Shown: positions 28,377 to 36,844 of the stretch, one piece after another
Position numbering within the stretch: position 1 is the first letter of the stretch
How the letters are laid out: each line of letters begins with the position of its first letter
Virus record (IMG/VR): IMGVR_UViG_3300012930_000008
Location: 1 to 42,177 of that record
Strand: one strand, 5' to 3'
DNA from: a virus
Length of the DNA: 42,177 bases
The notes under the pieces: model-generated
Told to the model about the DNA's origin: nothing
Databases searched by the model: none
The model's input: the letters and a program-made list of their open reading frames with translations, nothing else
Made by a program: the position numbers and the translations under genes

Positions 28377-29344
28377 CCCTTCTCGCCTTCTACGATCTCG
28401 CTGTCTCGCCGGTCAGCTTCGATTTCATGCACTTCCTCATCGGCGCGCAGCATTTCGCGCAAGGCGAGAATCTGCATGTCGTCATCGTGCCGGGACCGGG
28501 CGATGGCTTCAAAGAAGAGGATCACAAGCCGATCTCGACGGCGGAGAAAATCTGGCGCGTCGATCACATTCTGGTGCCGCTATGCCGGATGATCGGCGCG
28601 ACGGTGACGGTGCTGCGCCGGCGCGAGGAGGCGGAGGCGTTCAAGAGCAAGGTCTTCTATCCGCTGACCTTCGGCAACGGTGAGCCGGACAAATCGTTCC
28701 TGATCTCGGTGGCGAAGCGGGCGATGGATGCCGGCATGGTACCGCGTTTCGAGGCGAGCGAGCGGGCGCGCGAGCATGTTAAGCGGCTATGGGGTTGTGG
28801 TGAAAATCTCGTCACCATTACGCTTCGCAGTACGCATAGCGTCATGCGCAACTCAAATATAGCGACCTGGACAGATGTCCATCTGGGTTTGAAATCGCGC
28901 GGATACTGGCCGGTTTTCATCTCCGACACCGGGAAGATGGGCGAGGCGATCTGGCTTGCGGAATTCCCCGATCCGCTCGCCGCCTGCGACCTCGACATCC
29001 GCGCCGCGCTCTACGATGCCGCGGTGATGAACCTTTCGGCCTCGGGCGGCCCGTTTTCGCTGTGCTACCTCGACGCCAAGCGGCCGTTTTTGTTCTTCCT
29101 TCACCTCTTCGAAAAGCGCCTGATGGCTGATCAGACAGGTAGACTGCACTTTCACCCGACAGCGGAATGGATGGAACTGATGGGTATCCCGCCGGGCTCG
29201 CAACTGCCGTTCAGCGCACCGAACCGGCGCATCGTCTGGCGCAGGGACGACGATGCTGAGTTGATCTTGGATCAGTTCGATAAGGCTACTTCTACAAGGA
29301 TTAAAGAGGGGCCGTCGCATGATCAGGCGGAGAACGTCGCATGA
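28373..29344 (+). CDS. putative glycosyltransferase-like protein, 323 residues
   Basis: ATG overlaps the previous stop. Rossmann-like alternation (LHVVIVPGPGD, VTVLRRREEA, YWPVFISDTGK) and an acidic-rich catalytic-type centre suggest a sugar-processing enzyme of GT-B type. I cannot match a defined family. Genomic pairing with the TPR glycosyltransferase and a later GT-A-like gene supports a role in the same glycan pathway. Middle segment (about 28800-28870) is locally A/T-rich. Confidence 0.6.
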   Translation: MTLLAFYDLAVSPVSFDFMHFLIGAQHFAQGENLHVVIVPGPGDGFKEEDHKPISTAEKIWRVDHILVPLCRMIGATVTVLRRREEAEAFKSKVFYPLTFGNGEPDKSFLISVAKRAMDAGMVPRFEASERAREHVKRLWGCGENLVTITLRSTHSVMRNSNIATWTDVHLGLKSRGYWPVFISDTGKMGEAIWLAEFPDPLAACDLDIRAALYDAAVMNLSASGGPFSLCYLDAKRPFLFFLHLFEKRLMADQTGRLHFHPTAEWMELMGIPPGSQLPFSAPNRRIVWRRDDDAELILDQFDKATSTRIKEGPSHDQAENVA

Positions 29345-29745
29345 GCGCCCGTCCGATGGTGCCGATCGATAAGCAAGTGCTGACGGACGACAACCCGGAG
29401 CGCTTTCTCTTCACCCTGTTCTGCATGTCGGTGAGGTCGGACCGCGCCGCCATTGGCTTCGATCACGAGGATTTGGAGTGGACGGCGCAAGTGTGGAACC
29501 TCGCGGCGACGGCGGCGCTCGGCGATGAGGAGATGGTGCATTGGGCCGCCTTCTACCGGCACCATTGCGACGCGCTGAAGGCCGGGGAGTTGGAGCACGG
29601 CACCATGGGCTATACGGTCTTCGATCAGCCCGACGAGTGGCCCTCGGCGCGCATCATCGGTCTCGCCATCGTGGCGTTGCGCCACGCTGGCATGGCGGCG
29701 CCGGGCGTCTCGCCGAAGCCGTCGCTGCATCGGAGCGTGCAGTGA
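29341..29745 (+). CDS. hypothetical protein in glycosyltransferase block, 134 residues
   Basis: ATG overlaps the previous stop. Helical, Trp-rich, acidic (FDHEDLEWTAQVWNLAATAAL...VHWAAFYRHHCDAL) with no enzymatic motif that I can name. Its coupling to glycosyltransferases suggests it belongs to the same cassette. Confidence 0.7.
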   Translation: MSARPMVPIDKQVLTDDNPERFLFTLFCMSVRSDRAAIGFDHEDLEWTAQVWNLAATAALGDEEMVHWAAFYRHHCDALKAGELEHGTMGYTVFDQPDEWPSARIIGLAIVALRHAGMAAPGVSPKPSLHRSVQ

Positions 29746-29927
29746 AACTGATGAACGATCCCATCATTGATCAGGTCGCCTTTGCCATTTGGAAGGTGGA
29801 GTTGGAGCCAAGCGAAGATTCCGCCAGGATTACGATGGCCGAGAGCGAGGCAGAATGGGCACCGTATCGTGATGCAGCGCGTCGTCATGTTGCCGCGCAT
29901 AATGCGATGATGGGGCGGCTGCCGTGA
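29742..29927 (+). CDS. hypothetical protein, 61 residues
   Basis: GTG 29742 overlaps the previous stop; an ATG three codons on (29751) is the alternative. MNDPIIDQVAFAIWKVELE... is helical and acidic and ends RHVAAHNAMMGRLP. Its stop overlaps the next GTG. Small but well coupled. Unknown function. Confidence 0.6.
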   Translation: MKLMNDPIIDQVAFAIWKVELEPSEDSARITMAESEAEWAPYRDAARRHVAAHNAMMGRLP

Positions 29928-30640
29928 AGACGCTCGACCTTCACATCGGCTTCGACACGCGGCAGCCGCTATCCTTCCAGGTCTTCCGCAACTCGCTGGA
30001 GCGGCAATCGTCGGCAGCGCTGCACATCCGGCCGTTGATGCAGAAGGCATTACGTCACGAGGGGCTCTACAGGCGCGAGCAGATTCTCAAGCAGGGGCAA
30101 TCGTGGGACGTGATTTCCGGCGCGCCGATGAGTACCGAGTTTGCCATCACCCGGTTCCTGGTCCCCCACCTGCAAAGAACCGGATGGTGCATGTTCGGCG
30201 AGTGCGACATGCTTGCGCTCGCCGACATCGCCGGGCTTTTCAGCCTCGCCGACGATCGCTACGCGGTCATGTGCGTGCAACACGAGCACCACGTTTATAC
30301 GCTCCGATCGAAGATGGATGGCCGGATGCAACTCGATTATCCGCGCAAGAACTGGTCGAGCCTGATGCTGATCAATGCCGACCATCCTGGCAACCGCCGG
30401 CTTACCGTCGAGATGGTGAACACGCTTCCGGGCCGCTATCTGCACCGCTTCTGCTGGCTCGATGACGCCGAAATCGGCGCGCTGCCGGTCGAGTGGAACT
30501 ACCTCGTCGGCGAGCAAATGCCGGACGTGGTGCCGAAGCTGCTGCACTTCACGAATGGCACCGCCGAGACGACGCAGCCGCGCTGGCTCGACGAGGCGCT
30601 GCGCGTGCGCCGGTTTCCGATAGCGGAGAGTGTCGCATGA
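29924..30640 (+). CDS. glycosyltransferase, GT-A/GT8-like
   Basis: 238 residues from GTG overlapping the previous stop. It has the layout of GT-A enzymes: LHIGFDTRQPLSFQVFRNSL at the start, STEFAITRFLVPHL, then a DXD-type metal site within GECDMLA (92-98), WSSLMLINADHP, and WLDDAEIGALPVEWNYL as acceptor side. The family resembles stress/galactosyltransferase GT8 and phage relatives. Likely a sugar transferase acting with the TPR glycosyltransferase on virion or host glycans. Substrate cannot be read. Confidence 0.75.
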   Translation: MKTLDLHIGFDTRQPLSFQVFRNSLERQSSAALHIRPLMQKALRHEGLYRREQILKQGQSWDVISGAPMSTEFAITRFLVPHLQRTGWCMFGECDMLALADIAGLFSLADDRYAVMCVQHEHHVYTLRSKMDGRMQLDYPRKNWSSLMLINADHPGNRRLTVEMVNTLPGRYLHRFCWLDDAEIGALPVEWNYLVGEQMPDVVPKLLHFTNGTAETTQPRWLDEALRVRRFPIAESVA

Positions 30641-31113
30641 AATTTTGGTTTGATACTGAATTCATCGATGATGGTCACACGATTGACTTGATATCGATAG
30701 GTATCGTTGCTGAAAATGGCGCTGTTTTCTACGCTGAAAGCTTGCAATGTGATTTGTCGCTAGCATCCGAATGGGTGAGGAAACACGTTTTCCCATCCCT
30801 GTCAGGATATAAGATGACTCGCCGAGCTATCGCCGATTCTATTCGCGACTTTGTTGGAGCGGAGCCAGAATTCTGGGCTTGGTACGCGGATTACGATTGG
30901 GTGGCTCTATGCCAACTCTACGGTACCATGATGGACCTTCCAGAGGGATGGCCGATGTTTTGTCGAGACGTGAGGCAATTGGCCGATGCCGTTGGCAATC
31001 CTTCCATGCAGCGCCCGGCTGGTGACGATCATAATGCTTTGGCGGATGCCGAATGGGCAAAACATCTGTGGTTTGAATTCTCTCGTATGCAAAAGGGAAA
31101 GGCAGCGGCATGA
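30637..31113 (+). CDS. DEDD-type 3'-5' exoribonuclease (Rv2179c-like)
   Basis: 158 residues, start overlapping the previous stop. The metal-binding acids are WFDTEF (Asp6, Glu8), WYADYDW (Asp85/87) and the HNALADA end (His132, Asp137), i.e. the DEDDh arrangement. IDLISIGIVAENG is the family-typical opening. It may degrade RNA or repair DNA ends. The gene is distinctly A/T-richer than its neighbours in both composition and third positions (TTT, GAT, ATA abundant), a sign of recent acquisition by the late operon. Confidence 0.85.
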   Translation: MKFWFDTEFIDDGHTIDLISIGIVAENGAVFYAESLQCDLSLASEWVRKHVFPSLSGYKMTRRAIADSIRDFVGAEPEFWAWYADYDWVALCQLYGTMMDLPEGWPMFCRDVRQLADAVGNPSMQRPAGDDHNALADAEWAKHLWFEFSRMQKGKAAA

Positions 31114-31352
31114 GACGCCGGCAGATTTGGCAGGCTTTGCACGCGGCCGAGCATGCGACCGTCACGCCGCTCCCGTTGCCCGAGCCGCCGAAGCCGCAGC
31201 CCTGGAAGGTGACGCCGGTCGCCGCGCCGAGCGCGGCAGAACGCGCCAGCGAGCCGCCGAAGGAATTCGCCCCCGGCATCTGCTCGAAATGCGGCCGCTA
31301 CATCGGCCGCGGCATGCACTTCCATGTCCGCAGTTGCGATGGCAAGCCATGA
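31110..31352 (+). CDS. proline-rich zinc-finger-like protein, 80 residues
   Basis: ATG overlaps the exonuclease stop. The middle is Pro/Ala-rich (VTPLPLPEPPKPQPWKVTP). At the C-terminus CSKCGRYIGRGMHFHVRSC contains CxxC, His and Cys ligands for a single zinc. It overlaps the adaptor gene's start. Virion connector or chaperone role unknown. Confidence 0.65.
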   Translation: MRRRQIWQALHAAEHATVTPLPLPEPPKPQPWKVTPVAAPSAAERASEPPKEFAPGICSKCGRYIGRGMHFHVRSCDGKP

Positions 31353-32008
31353 CCGGCACCTACGTCGATCTTCAGAACCGCATCGCCGACGAGCTGCTGA
31401 CCGGCGCCACGGTCACCACGGCGCAGATCAAGCTCGAAATCCTCTCGGCGATTCAGCACTATGAGCGCGAGCGCTTCTGGTTCAACGAGGCGCAAACGAC
31501 GCTCTCGACCGCCGCCTCGGCCAACTCGGTCGCGGTGCCGAGCGATCTCCTCGAAATCGACACCATCGATGTCACCTATGGCGGCCATCCCTACGGCCTC
31601 AGACGCCGCGATTGGGCGTGGTACTCGCGTCTGGGATTGCGTGACACGACGGTCGGCAAGGCCGTGCCGGGGCAGTTCGTCTATTACCAGAATACGCTCT
31701 ATCTCTATCCGGTGCCGGACGCCATCTATGCGCTGCTGATGAGCTATGTGAAGCAGCTGACCACGCTCTCGGCCGACGCGGATACCAATTCCTGGACGAC
31801 GGACGGCGAGGCGATGATCCGCGCGCGTGCCAAGCAGGCGCTCAAGCTCAACTATCAGAACGATGACACGGCAATGCAAATGGTCGGCGCGATGGAAGCG
31901 GCCGGCAAGGATTTCTTCTCGCCGCTTGAGGAGATGGCGTATGTGTCGCTGACCCGTTCATCGACGGCGCGCATTTCGTCCGGCCGGATCGCCGCGACGA
32001 GGTTCTGA
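31349..32008 (+). CDS. head-tail adaptor, P22 gp4-like
   Basis: 219 residues from the ATG at the end of the previous gene. The start TYVDLQNRIADELL...QIKLEILSAIQHYERERFWFN is typical of P22 gp4-like/phage adaptor proteins. It is followed by WFNEAQTTLSTAASAN, VPSDLLEIDTI and a QFVYYQNTLYLYPVPD domain. Such proteins form a ring under the portal and close the packaged head. It lies directly before the gp10-like gene, as expected in this virion type. Confidence 0.85.
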   Translation: MTGTYVDLQNRIADELLTGATVTTAQIKLEILSAIQHYERERFWFNEAQTTLSTAASANSVAVPSDLLEIDTIDVTYGGHPYGLRRRDWAWYSRLGLRDTTVGKAVPGQFVYYQNTLYLYPVPDAIYALLMSYVKQLTTLSADADTNSWTTDGEAMIRARAKQALKLNYQNDDTAMQMVGAMEAAGKDFFSPLEEMAYVSLTRSSTARISSGRIAATRF

Positions 32009-33531
32009 TGCCGCAGACCTACAGCCTCAAGATTCAGGATTTCGCGCCCGATCAGCCGGACTACAACAATGACGGCTCGGCGGTCATGCTGAACGTCATT
32101 CCGGTGACCAACAAGAGCTATGGCCCGTTCCCCTCGCTCGCCGTCTACTCGGGTGCGCTGACGGCGCGCTGCCAGGGCGCCATTTCAGAACTCGACACGT
32201 CAGGCAACGTCTTCAACTTCGCCGGCGACGCGACAAAACTCTATCGCCTGGCCTCGGGCTCGACGACATGGGTTGATGTCTCGCGCCTCGCCGGGGGCGC
32301 CTATGCTCCGCCGGCGGACGGCTTTTGGCGCTTCACCTTCATGAACGGCAAGGTCATCGCCACCAACTACATCGATGCGCCGCAGGTCTTCGCGATCGAT
32401 ATCGACAGCAACTTCTCGCTGCTCTCGGCCGGGGCGCCGAAGGCGCGCTACTGCGCCGTCATCAAGAACTTCCTGATGCTGGCGAACACGACGGATGCGG
32501 TGTTCGGCAATCAGCCGCAATGCGCCTGGTGGAGCGCGCTCAACGATCCGACCAATTTCCCGACGCTCGGCACCGCCTCGGCGGCGGCGGTGCAGTCCGA
32601 CAGCCAGAATCTCTACGGCGACGGCGGGTGGATTCAGGGCATCGTCGGCAATCTCGGCACCGCCGATGGCGCGCTCTTCATGGAGCACGCGGTTGTGCGT
32701 GTCATCTACGCCGGGCCGCCGGGCATCTTCTACTTCCTGCCGGCCGAGGGGGTACGCGGGACGCCGGCGCCGGGCTCGATCGTGCAGCTCGGCGCCCTGG
32801 TCTACTATCTCGGCGAGGACGGCTTCTATGTCTTCGACGGTACCCAATCGAAGCCGATCGGCATCGACCGGGTGGACCGCTATTTCTTCGAGAATGTCGA
32901 TCAATCGAAGATGTTCCGCATCGTCGCCGCGGTCGATCCGGTCAACCGCCTGATCGTCTGGGCGGTGCCGTTCTCGGGCAATAGCGGCGGCAATCCGAAC
33001 GTGCTGCTGATCTACAACTGGGCCGTCGACAACTGGTCCATCATCAGCGTCAACGTCGAGTACATCTTCCGCTCGCTGACATTCGGTTACACGCTGGACG
33101 GCCTCGACGCGCTCGGCTTCACGCTCGATACGCTGCCATTTTCGCTCGACAGCCGAGTGTGGACCGGCGGCAAGGCGGCGCTCGCCGGCTTCGATAGCGC
33201 GCACAAGATGAACTACTTCAACGGCGCCTCGATGGCGGCGACGTTGCAGACCTCGGAGGGGCAGCCGGTGCCGGGCCGGCGCGTCATGGTCAGCCGCGCC
33301 TTTCCGACCGTCGAGGGCACCGGCTCGTCGCCGAGCGTCTCGGTCATCACGCGCGACCGGCTGATCGATGCGCAGATCGCCGGCCCTTATGTCGCCATCA
33401 ACAGTCTGGGGTACTGCCGCGAGCGGGTGACCGGGCGCTTCGTTCGCTACAACATCCAGATGGCGGCTGGCGATCCGTGGACGCAGATGCAGGGCATCGA
33501 TATCGATGTCGTGCCGGTGGGTGAGAGATGA
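32008..33531 (+). CDS. P22 gp10-like tail hub protein
   Basis: 507 residues; the ATG shares its first base with the adaptor's stop. A beta-propeller-like series of strands (KLYRLASGSTTWVDVSRL, WRFTFMNGKVIATNYIDAPQ, ALVYYLGEDGFYVFDGTQ, LIYNWAVDNWSIISVN) is shared with gp10-type stabilisation/tail proteins of short-tailed phages. It would sit below the adaptor and carry the fibres or needle. Naming is by pattern and gene order. Confidence 0.8.
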   Translation: MPQTYSLKIQDFAPDQPDYNNDGSAVMLNVIPVTNKSYGPFPSLAVYSGALTARCQGAISELDTSGNVFNFAGDATKLYRLASGSTTWVDVSRLAGGAYAPPADGFWRFTFMNGKVIATNYIDAPQVFAIDIDSNFSLLSAGAPKARYCAVIKNFLMLANTTDAVFGNQPQCAWWSALNDPTNFPTLGTASAAAVQSDSQNLYGDGGWIQGIVGNLGTADGALFMEHAVVRVIYAGPPGIFYFLPAEGVRGTPAPGSIVQLGALVYYLGEDGFYVFDGTQSKPIGIDRVDRYFFENVDQSKMFRIVAAVDPVNRLIVWAVPFSGNSGGNPNVLLIYNWAVDNWSIISVNVEYIFRSLTFGYTLDGLDALGFTLDTLPFSLDSRVWTGGKAALAGFDSAHKMNYFNGASMAATLQTSEGQPVPGRRVMVSRAFPTVEGTGSSPSVSVITRDRLIDAQIAGPYVAINSLGYCRERVTGRFVRYNIQMAAGDPWTQMQGIDIDVVPVGER

Positions 33532-33920
33532 GTGGATTTCTCGATCAAATCAACGATTGGCTTTCTGGACCGGGTATTTTGTCTCAGAGTATCAAGGCAC
33601 GGGACACCGCCAGCTCAATGGGGCTTCTGTCTGATCGGCTAAAATACATCATGGCTAACGATCCAATCGCGACATCTCTGGGTGTCGGTAATTTGCGGCC
33701 GTACGCGAATGTCCCGAATTCGCTCATGGGGTTTCGCAAAAATGGCCCAAACGTCGGATTTGACAATAGCAATTATCCACACTCTCAGCCGGTCAAGGTT
33801 ACCATCCCTGGACAAGAGCCGTTTTTCGACGAGATCAAGGGCATGAATAAAGAGCATGCTCTTGAAAGAGCGCGTCGAAACTGGGATGGCGCTAAAATTG
33901 AAGATGCATCGGCACAATGA
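33528..33920 (+). CDS. hypothetical protein, A/T-richer insertion in tail genes
   Basis: 130 residues, coupled by overlaps on both sides. MSGFLDQINDWLSGPGILSQ... has Asn/Ser-rich loops (NLRPYANVPNSLMGFRKN, GFDNSNYPHSQPVKV) and a helical end. Third positions are notably A/T-rich compared with flanking genes (e.g. ATT, CAA, GGA), which suggests later acquisition. No family recognised; could be toxin-like or structural. Confidence 0.7.
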   Translation: MSGFLDQINDWLSGPGILSQSIKARDTASSMGLLSDRLKYIMANDPIATSLGVGNLRPYANVPNSLMGFRKNGPNVGFDNSNYPHSQPVKVTIPGQEPFFDEIKGMNKEHALERARRNWDGAKIEDASAQ

Positions 33921-34258
33921 CCGCGCCGACCTTCGCCCTCGTCCCCGATTTCGAACCCGATGCCGACGAGCACCGCCGCAAGCTGGCGCGCGCGATCAAC
34001 AGTCTTCGCGGCGGCAAGATGAACGTCACGCTCGATGTCACGCTGACGGCGAACGCGGCGGCGACGACGATCACCGACAGCCGCATCGGCTACTACAGTC
34101 AGTTGACCTTCATGCCGATGACGGCGAATGCCGATGTCGATTGCCGGGTCGGGCCGCTCTATGTCGCGCAATCGACATTGAAAAAGGGAAGTGCTGTCGT
34201 GACGCATGCCAATAACGCAAACGTCGATCGGACGCACCGCGTCGTAATTCTGGGGTGA
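33917..34258 (+). CDS. conserved virion-associated protein, 113 residues
   Basis: ATG overlaps the previous stop. Beta-rich (KMNVTLDVTLTANAAATTIT, SRIGYYSQLTFMPMTANADV) and ends THRVVILG. I recall similar short proteins in tail operons of alphaproteobacterial phages. The last 30 bp recur in degraded form at 35045-35074 after the next gene. Function unknown. Confidence 0.7.
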   Translation: MTAPTFALVPDFEPDADEHRRKLARAINSLRGGKMNVTLDVTLTANAAATTITDSRIGYYSQLTFMPMTANADVDCRVGPLYVAQSTLKKGSAVVTHANNANVDRTHRVVILG

Positions 34259-34262
34259 TTCA

Positions 34263-35042
34263 ATGATGACATTGACAAATCAGGAGCTTAGGCATGCGGC
34301 GAAACTACTGGAGCGCATGGGCAAGCGCGGCGATACCGTGCTGGCTCATCTGAACCGGCGAGAGGTGGCGCTCTTGAAGGCGCATGGCGGCGCTGGCGAC
34401 AGAAACCCACGCACTGGACTTTTGGAGTTCGATAGCGAGAGTGGCGGCGAGGGGCCGGGCGCCGAAGGCGGCCATGGCGGCGGCGGCGATACGGGAGGTC
34501 CCGGCACGGGATCGAGCGACTCAAGCGCCGAGGGCGGTCAAGCGGAAGGTGGCGGCGGCAATCGCACCGGCGGACCGGGCGGAACGCATGGCACCCAAGG
34601 CGTTGCCGATGTTGGTGTTGGCGCCATGGGACCAGGACCTGGTGTCTCCTTTAGCGGGCCATCGCCGGCCAGCCTTGTCGGCAATATGGCGGCGGGATTG
34701 GCTGGTCTTGGTATTCCGAACTCGATATCCAGCATCGCGACGGGGGGCAAATCCGTTGCCACCATGGCAGCAGAGAGGGCTGGTTTGAGTAGCACGCCGA
34801 TGGGTACCGTAAGCTTTGGCGGAACGCCGGGGAATGTCGGTCCTGGCGCTGGAATATTTGGGGGCGGTGGCGGCGGTCTCAGCGGCATTGGCGGCGCTTT
34901 CAGCGGCTCTCAAGGCAATTTCGGCGGCGGGCAAGGCTCGGTCGGCGGTGGCTCTTTGGGGCCGCAGGTCTATGGATTGCTGCATCCTGACATGTGGCAG
35001 ACAATGCCGGGAATGTTGAATTTCCAAGGGACCAACCGATGA
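34263..35042 (+). CDS. glycine-rich structural/ejection protein
   Basis: 259 residues (second ATG at 34266 also possible). Residues 1-57 (LTNQELRHAAKLLERMGKRG, DTVLAHLNRREVALLK, GDRNPRTGLLEF) are a recurrent N-terminal module of phage virion proteins. From 58 on the chain is extremely Gly/Ser-rich (EGGHGGGGDTGGPG, IFGGGGGGLSG) and probably disordered or membrane-active. It is one of a set of candidate ejected internal proteins. Confidence 0.75.
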   Translation: MMTLTNQELRHAAKLLERMGKRGDTVLAHLNRREVALLKAHGGAGDRNPRTGLLEFDSESGGEGPGAEGGHGGGGDTGGPGTGSSDSSAEGGQAEGGGGNRTGGPGGTHGTQGVADVGVGAMGPGPGVSFSGPSPASLVGNMAAGLAGLGIPNSISSIATGGKSVATMAAERAGLSSTPMGTVSFGGTPGNVGPGAGIFGGGGGGLSGIGGAFSGSQGNFGGGQGSVGGGSLGPQVYGLLHPDMWQTMPGMLNFQGTNR

Positions 35043-35074
35043 TGCGGATGCACCGCGCCATAATCCTGGGGTGA
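35039..35074 (+). pseudogene. 11-codon remnant of a duplicated gene end
   Basis: ATGATGCGG... ends in codons for HRAIILG and TGA. The 30 bases 35045-35074 match 34229-34258, the 3' end of the gene before last, at 26 positions. It looks like the leftover of a tandem duplication within which the glycine-rich gene now sits. Too short to be functional. Confidence 0.6.
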
Positions 35075-35079
35075 CCGCC

Positions 35080-35553
35080 ATGCCGATATCGCCATTTCTC
35101 GGTCAATACATGCCGCAAGGGCTTCTCAGCGGGATGTACGGCGGCGGTGCGGCCGGTATGCCCGGCGGTGCCCAGATGCCCGGCATGCCGATGGCGAACG
35201 CGGCCCCGCAACTGCCGATGGGTATGGGTGGCGGTGGCGGCGGACAGCCTTTCACGCCGCATATGACGGGGCCGACGGCGCCTACTGGTGCCGCAGGCGC
35301 CAGCCCGATGACGATGCAGAGCTTGATGAGCGACCCCAAGCAAATGGCAGCGCTCAAAAGTCTTATCGCGATGGGCAAGGGTGGCGGCTCGGATGCCAAC
35401 CCAGGGATATTCGGCATGCTCGGCAGCATGTTCGGCGGCAATCCAGGCAATGCCGGCTACAGCGGCCTTCTCGGCGGTAGCATGGCAACACAAAGCGATC
35501 TCGGCAGCATGTCCTTCGCCGACATGCTGTCCAAGGGATTGATCGCGGAATGA
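35080..35553 (+). CDS. Met/Gly-rich virion protein, 157 residues
   Basis: ATG 35080 (MPISPFLGQYMPQGLL). Low-complexity Gly/Met/Pro blocks (GGAAGMPGGAQMPGMP, GMGGGGGGQPFTPHM) precede a helical region (SLMSDPKQMAALKSLIAMG) and a Gly/Met-rich amphipathic end. Met-rich amphipathic proteins of this kind in short-tailed phages are usually ejected with the DNA to help cross the envelope. The assignment is by composition and location. Confidence 0.7.
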   Translation: MPISPFLGQYMPQGLLSGMYGGGAAGMPGGAQMPGMPMANAAPQLPMGMGGGGGGQPFTPHMTGPTAPTGAAGASPMTMQSLMSDPKQMAALKSLIAMGKGGGSDANPGIFGMLGSMFGGNPGNAGYSGLLGGSMATQSDLGSMSFADMLSKGLIAE

Positions 35554-35990
35554 GCGCGGCCGAGCGCATCGAGACGCCGCCGCCGGTTCTGCGCGGTGTT
35601 CTGGCAAGCGACCTCATCGACGTTTGGGGTGAGATTGCGCCATTTATCGAGCGGCTGTGCGCGCGCACCAAGGGACGGTTTCGCGCCATTGAGCTTGTCA
35701 AGGCGGTGCGCGACAGGGACATTCAGCTTTGGTCGGCGGTCGAAGACGGCCGGATTGTCGCTATCGCGACAACCGAAATCATCAACTATCCAGGCCGCCG
35801 GATGTTGCGCTTTCTTGCTACCAGCGGCGACGACATCGAGCGCTGGATCGGCAACATCGCGGTGATCGAGGAATGGGCGATCTCGATGGGTTGCACCGGC
35901 GGAGAGGCTCTCGCGCGCAAGGGAATGGAGCGCGTGATGAAGCCCTATGGCTGGCTCTCGACGCACGTCTTTCTTGAAAGGGAGTTCTGA
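35550..35990 (+). CDS. GNAT-like internal virion protein (T7 gp13-like)
   Basis: 146 residues, start overlapping the previous stop. The fold pattern is N-acetyltransferase-like: IQLWSAVEDGRIVAIATTEI, RMLRFLATSG, IEEWAISMGCTGGEALARKG, MKPYGWLSTHVFLEREF. Small GNAT-like proteins next to ejection genes are typical of T7-like and related podoviruses, where the T7 counterpart is an internal virion/morphogenesis protein. Acetyl-CoA-binding residues are not convincingly present, so it may be structural only. Confidence 0.75.
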   Translation: MSAAERIETPPPVLRGVLASDLIDVWGEIAPFIERLCARTKGRFRAIELVKAVRDRDIQLWSAVEDGRIVAIATTEIINYPGRRMLRFLATSGDDIERWIGNIAVIEEWAISMGCTGGEALARKGMERVMKPYGWLSTHVFLEREF

Positions 35991-35992
35991 CC

Positions 35993-36844
35993 ATGCCCAG
36001 CGGCGGCGGCGGCTCCAGTCCCAATCCGCAAGGCACCACGACGACGGTGCAGAAGGCCGATCCGTGGTCCGGGCAGCAGCCGTTCCTCAGCGATGTCATG
36101 GGCCAGGCGCAAGGCCTCAACCAGAACTACTCGCCGAGCTATTTCCCGAATTCGACGGTTGCCGGCTTCACCGCGCCGCAACAGCAGGCGCAAGCGGCTG
36201 AGATCGCCCAAGGCACGTCCGGCACGCCGCAGGTCAACGCGGCGGACCAGAACTCGGCGCTGACATCGAGCGGCTACTTCCTCGGCGCCGGCAATCCGTA
36301 CTTCCAGCAGATGGCCGACAAGGTGACTGCCTCGGCCCTGCCGGCGCTCACCTCGACCTTCAACATGGGCAATCGGATCAACTCGCCGGGCGCGGCCTAT
36401 GGTGTCTCCGCCGGTCTCGGCGATGCGATCGGCGCGCTCGGGTATCAGAACTATAGCGACGAGCGGACCAATCAGCTTCGCGCGCAAGGCCTCGCGCCAT
36501 CGTTGCAGGGCGCCGACTATCAGAATATCGGTGCCGTGGCGGATGCCGGCGCGCAGCAGCAGCAGCAGACGCAGGCCAGCATTAATGATCAGATTCAGCG
36601 CTTCAACTTCCAGCAGCAGCTACCCTACAACAAGCTTGGCTTGTATAACCAGATGATCCAAGGCAACTACGGCGGGACATCGACCCTGACGCAGCCGTAT
36701 TTTGGGCCGGCAAGCGGATCGAATCTGGCGGGCGGATTGAGCGGCGCGGCAACGGGCGCCGGGCTCGGCACCATGATCATGCCGGGCTTCGGCACTGCCG
36801 GCGGCGCCATTCTTGGCGGTCTCTTCGGCGGTGGGGCGTTCTGA
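35993..36844 (+). CDS. ejection/internal virion protein, 283 residues
   Basis: A Gly/Ser-rich start, Gln-rich helices (APQQQAQAAEIAQGTSG, GAQQQQQTQASINDQIQRFN), and a C-terminal Gly/Ala-rich hydrophobic stretch (GLSGAATGAGLGTMIM...AILGGLFGGGAF) with glycine-zipper character that could insert in membranes. It belongs to a four- to five-gene group of internal proteins, a role analogous to T7 gp14. The stop overlaps the next ATG. Confidence 0.75.
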   Translation: MPSGGGGSSPNPQGTTTTVQKADPWSGQQPFLSDVMGQAQGLNQNYSPSYFPNSTVAGFTAPQQQAQAAEIAQGTSGTPQVNAADQNSALTSSGYFLGAGNPYFQQMADKVTASALPALTSTFNMGNRINSPGAAYGVSAGLGDAIGALGYQNYSDERTNQLRAQGLAPSLQGADYQNIGAVADAGAQQQQQTQASINDQIQRFNFQQQLPYNKLGLYNQMIQGNYGGTSTLTQPYFGPASGSNLAGGLSGAATGAGLGTMIMPGFGTAGGAILGGLFGGGAF

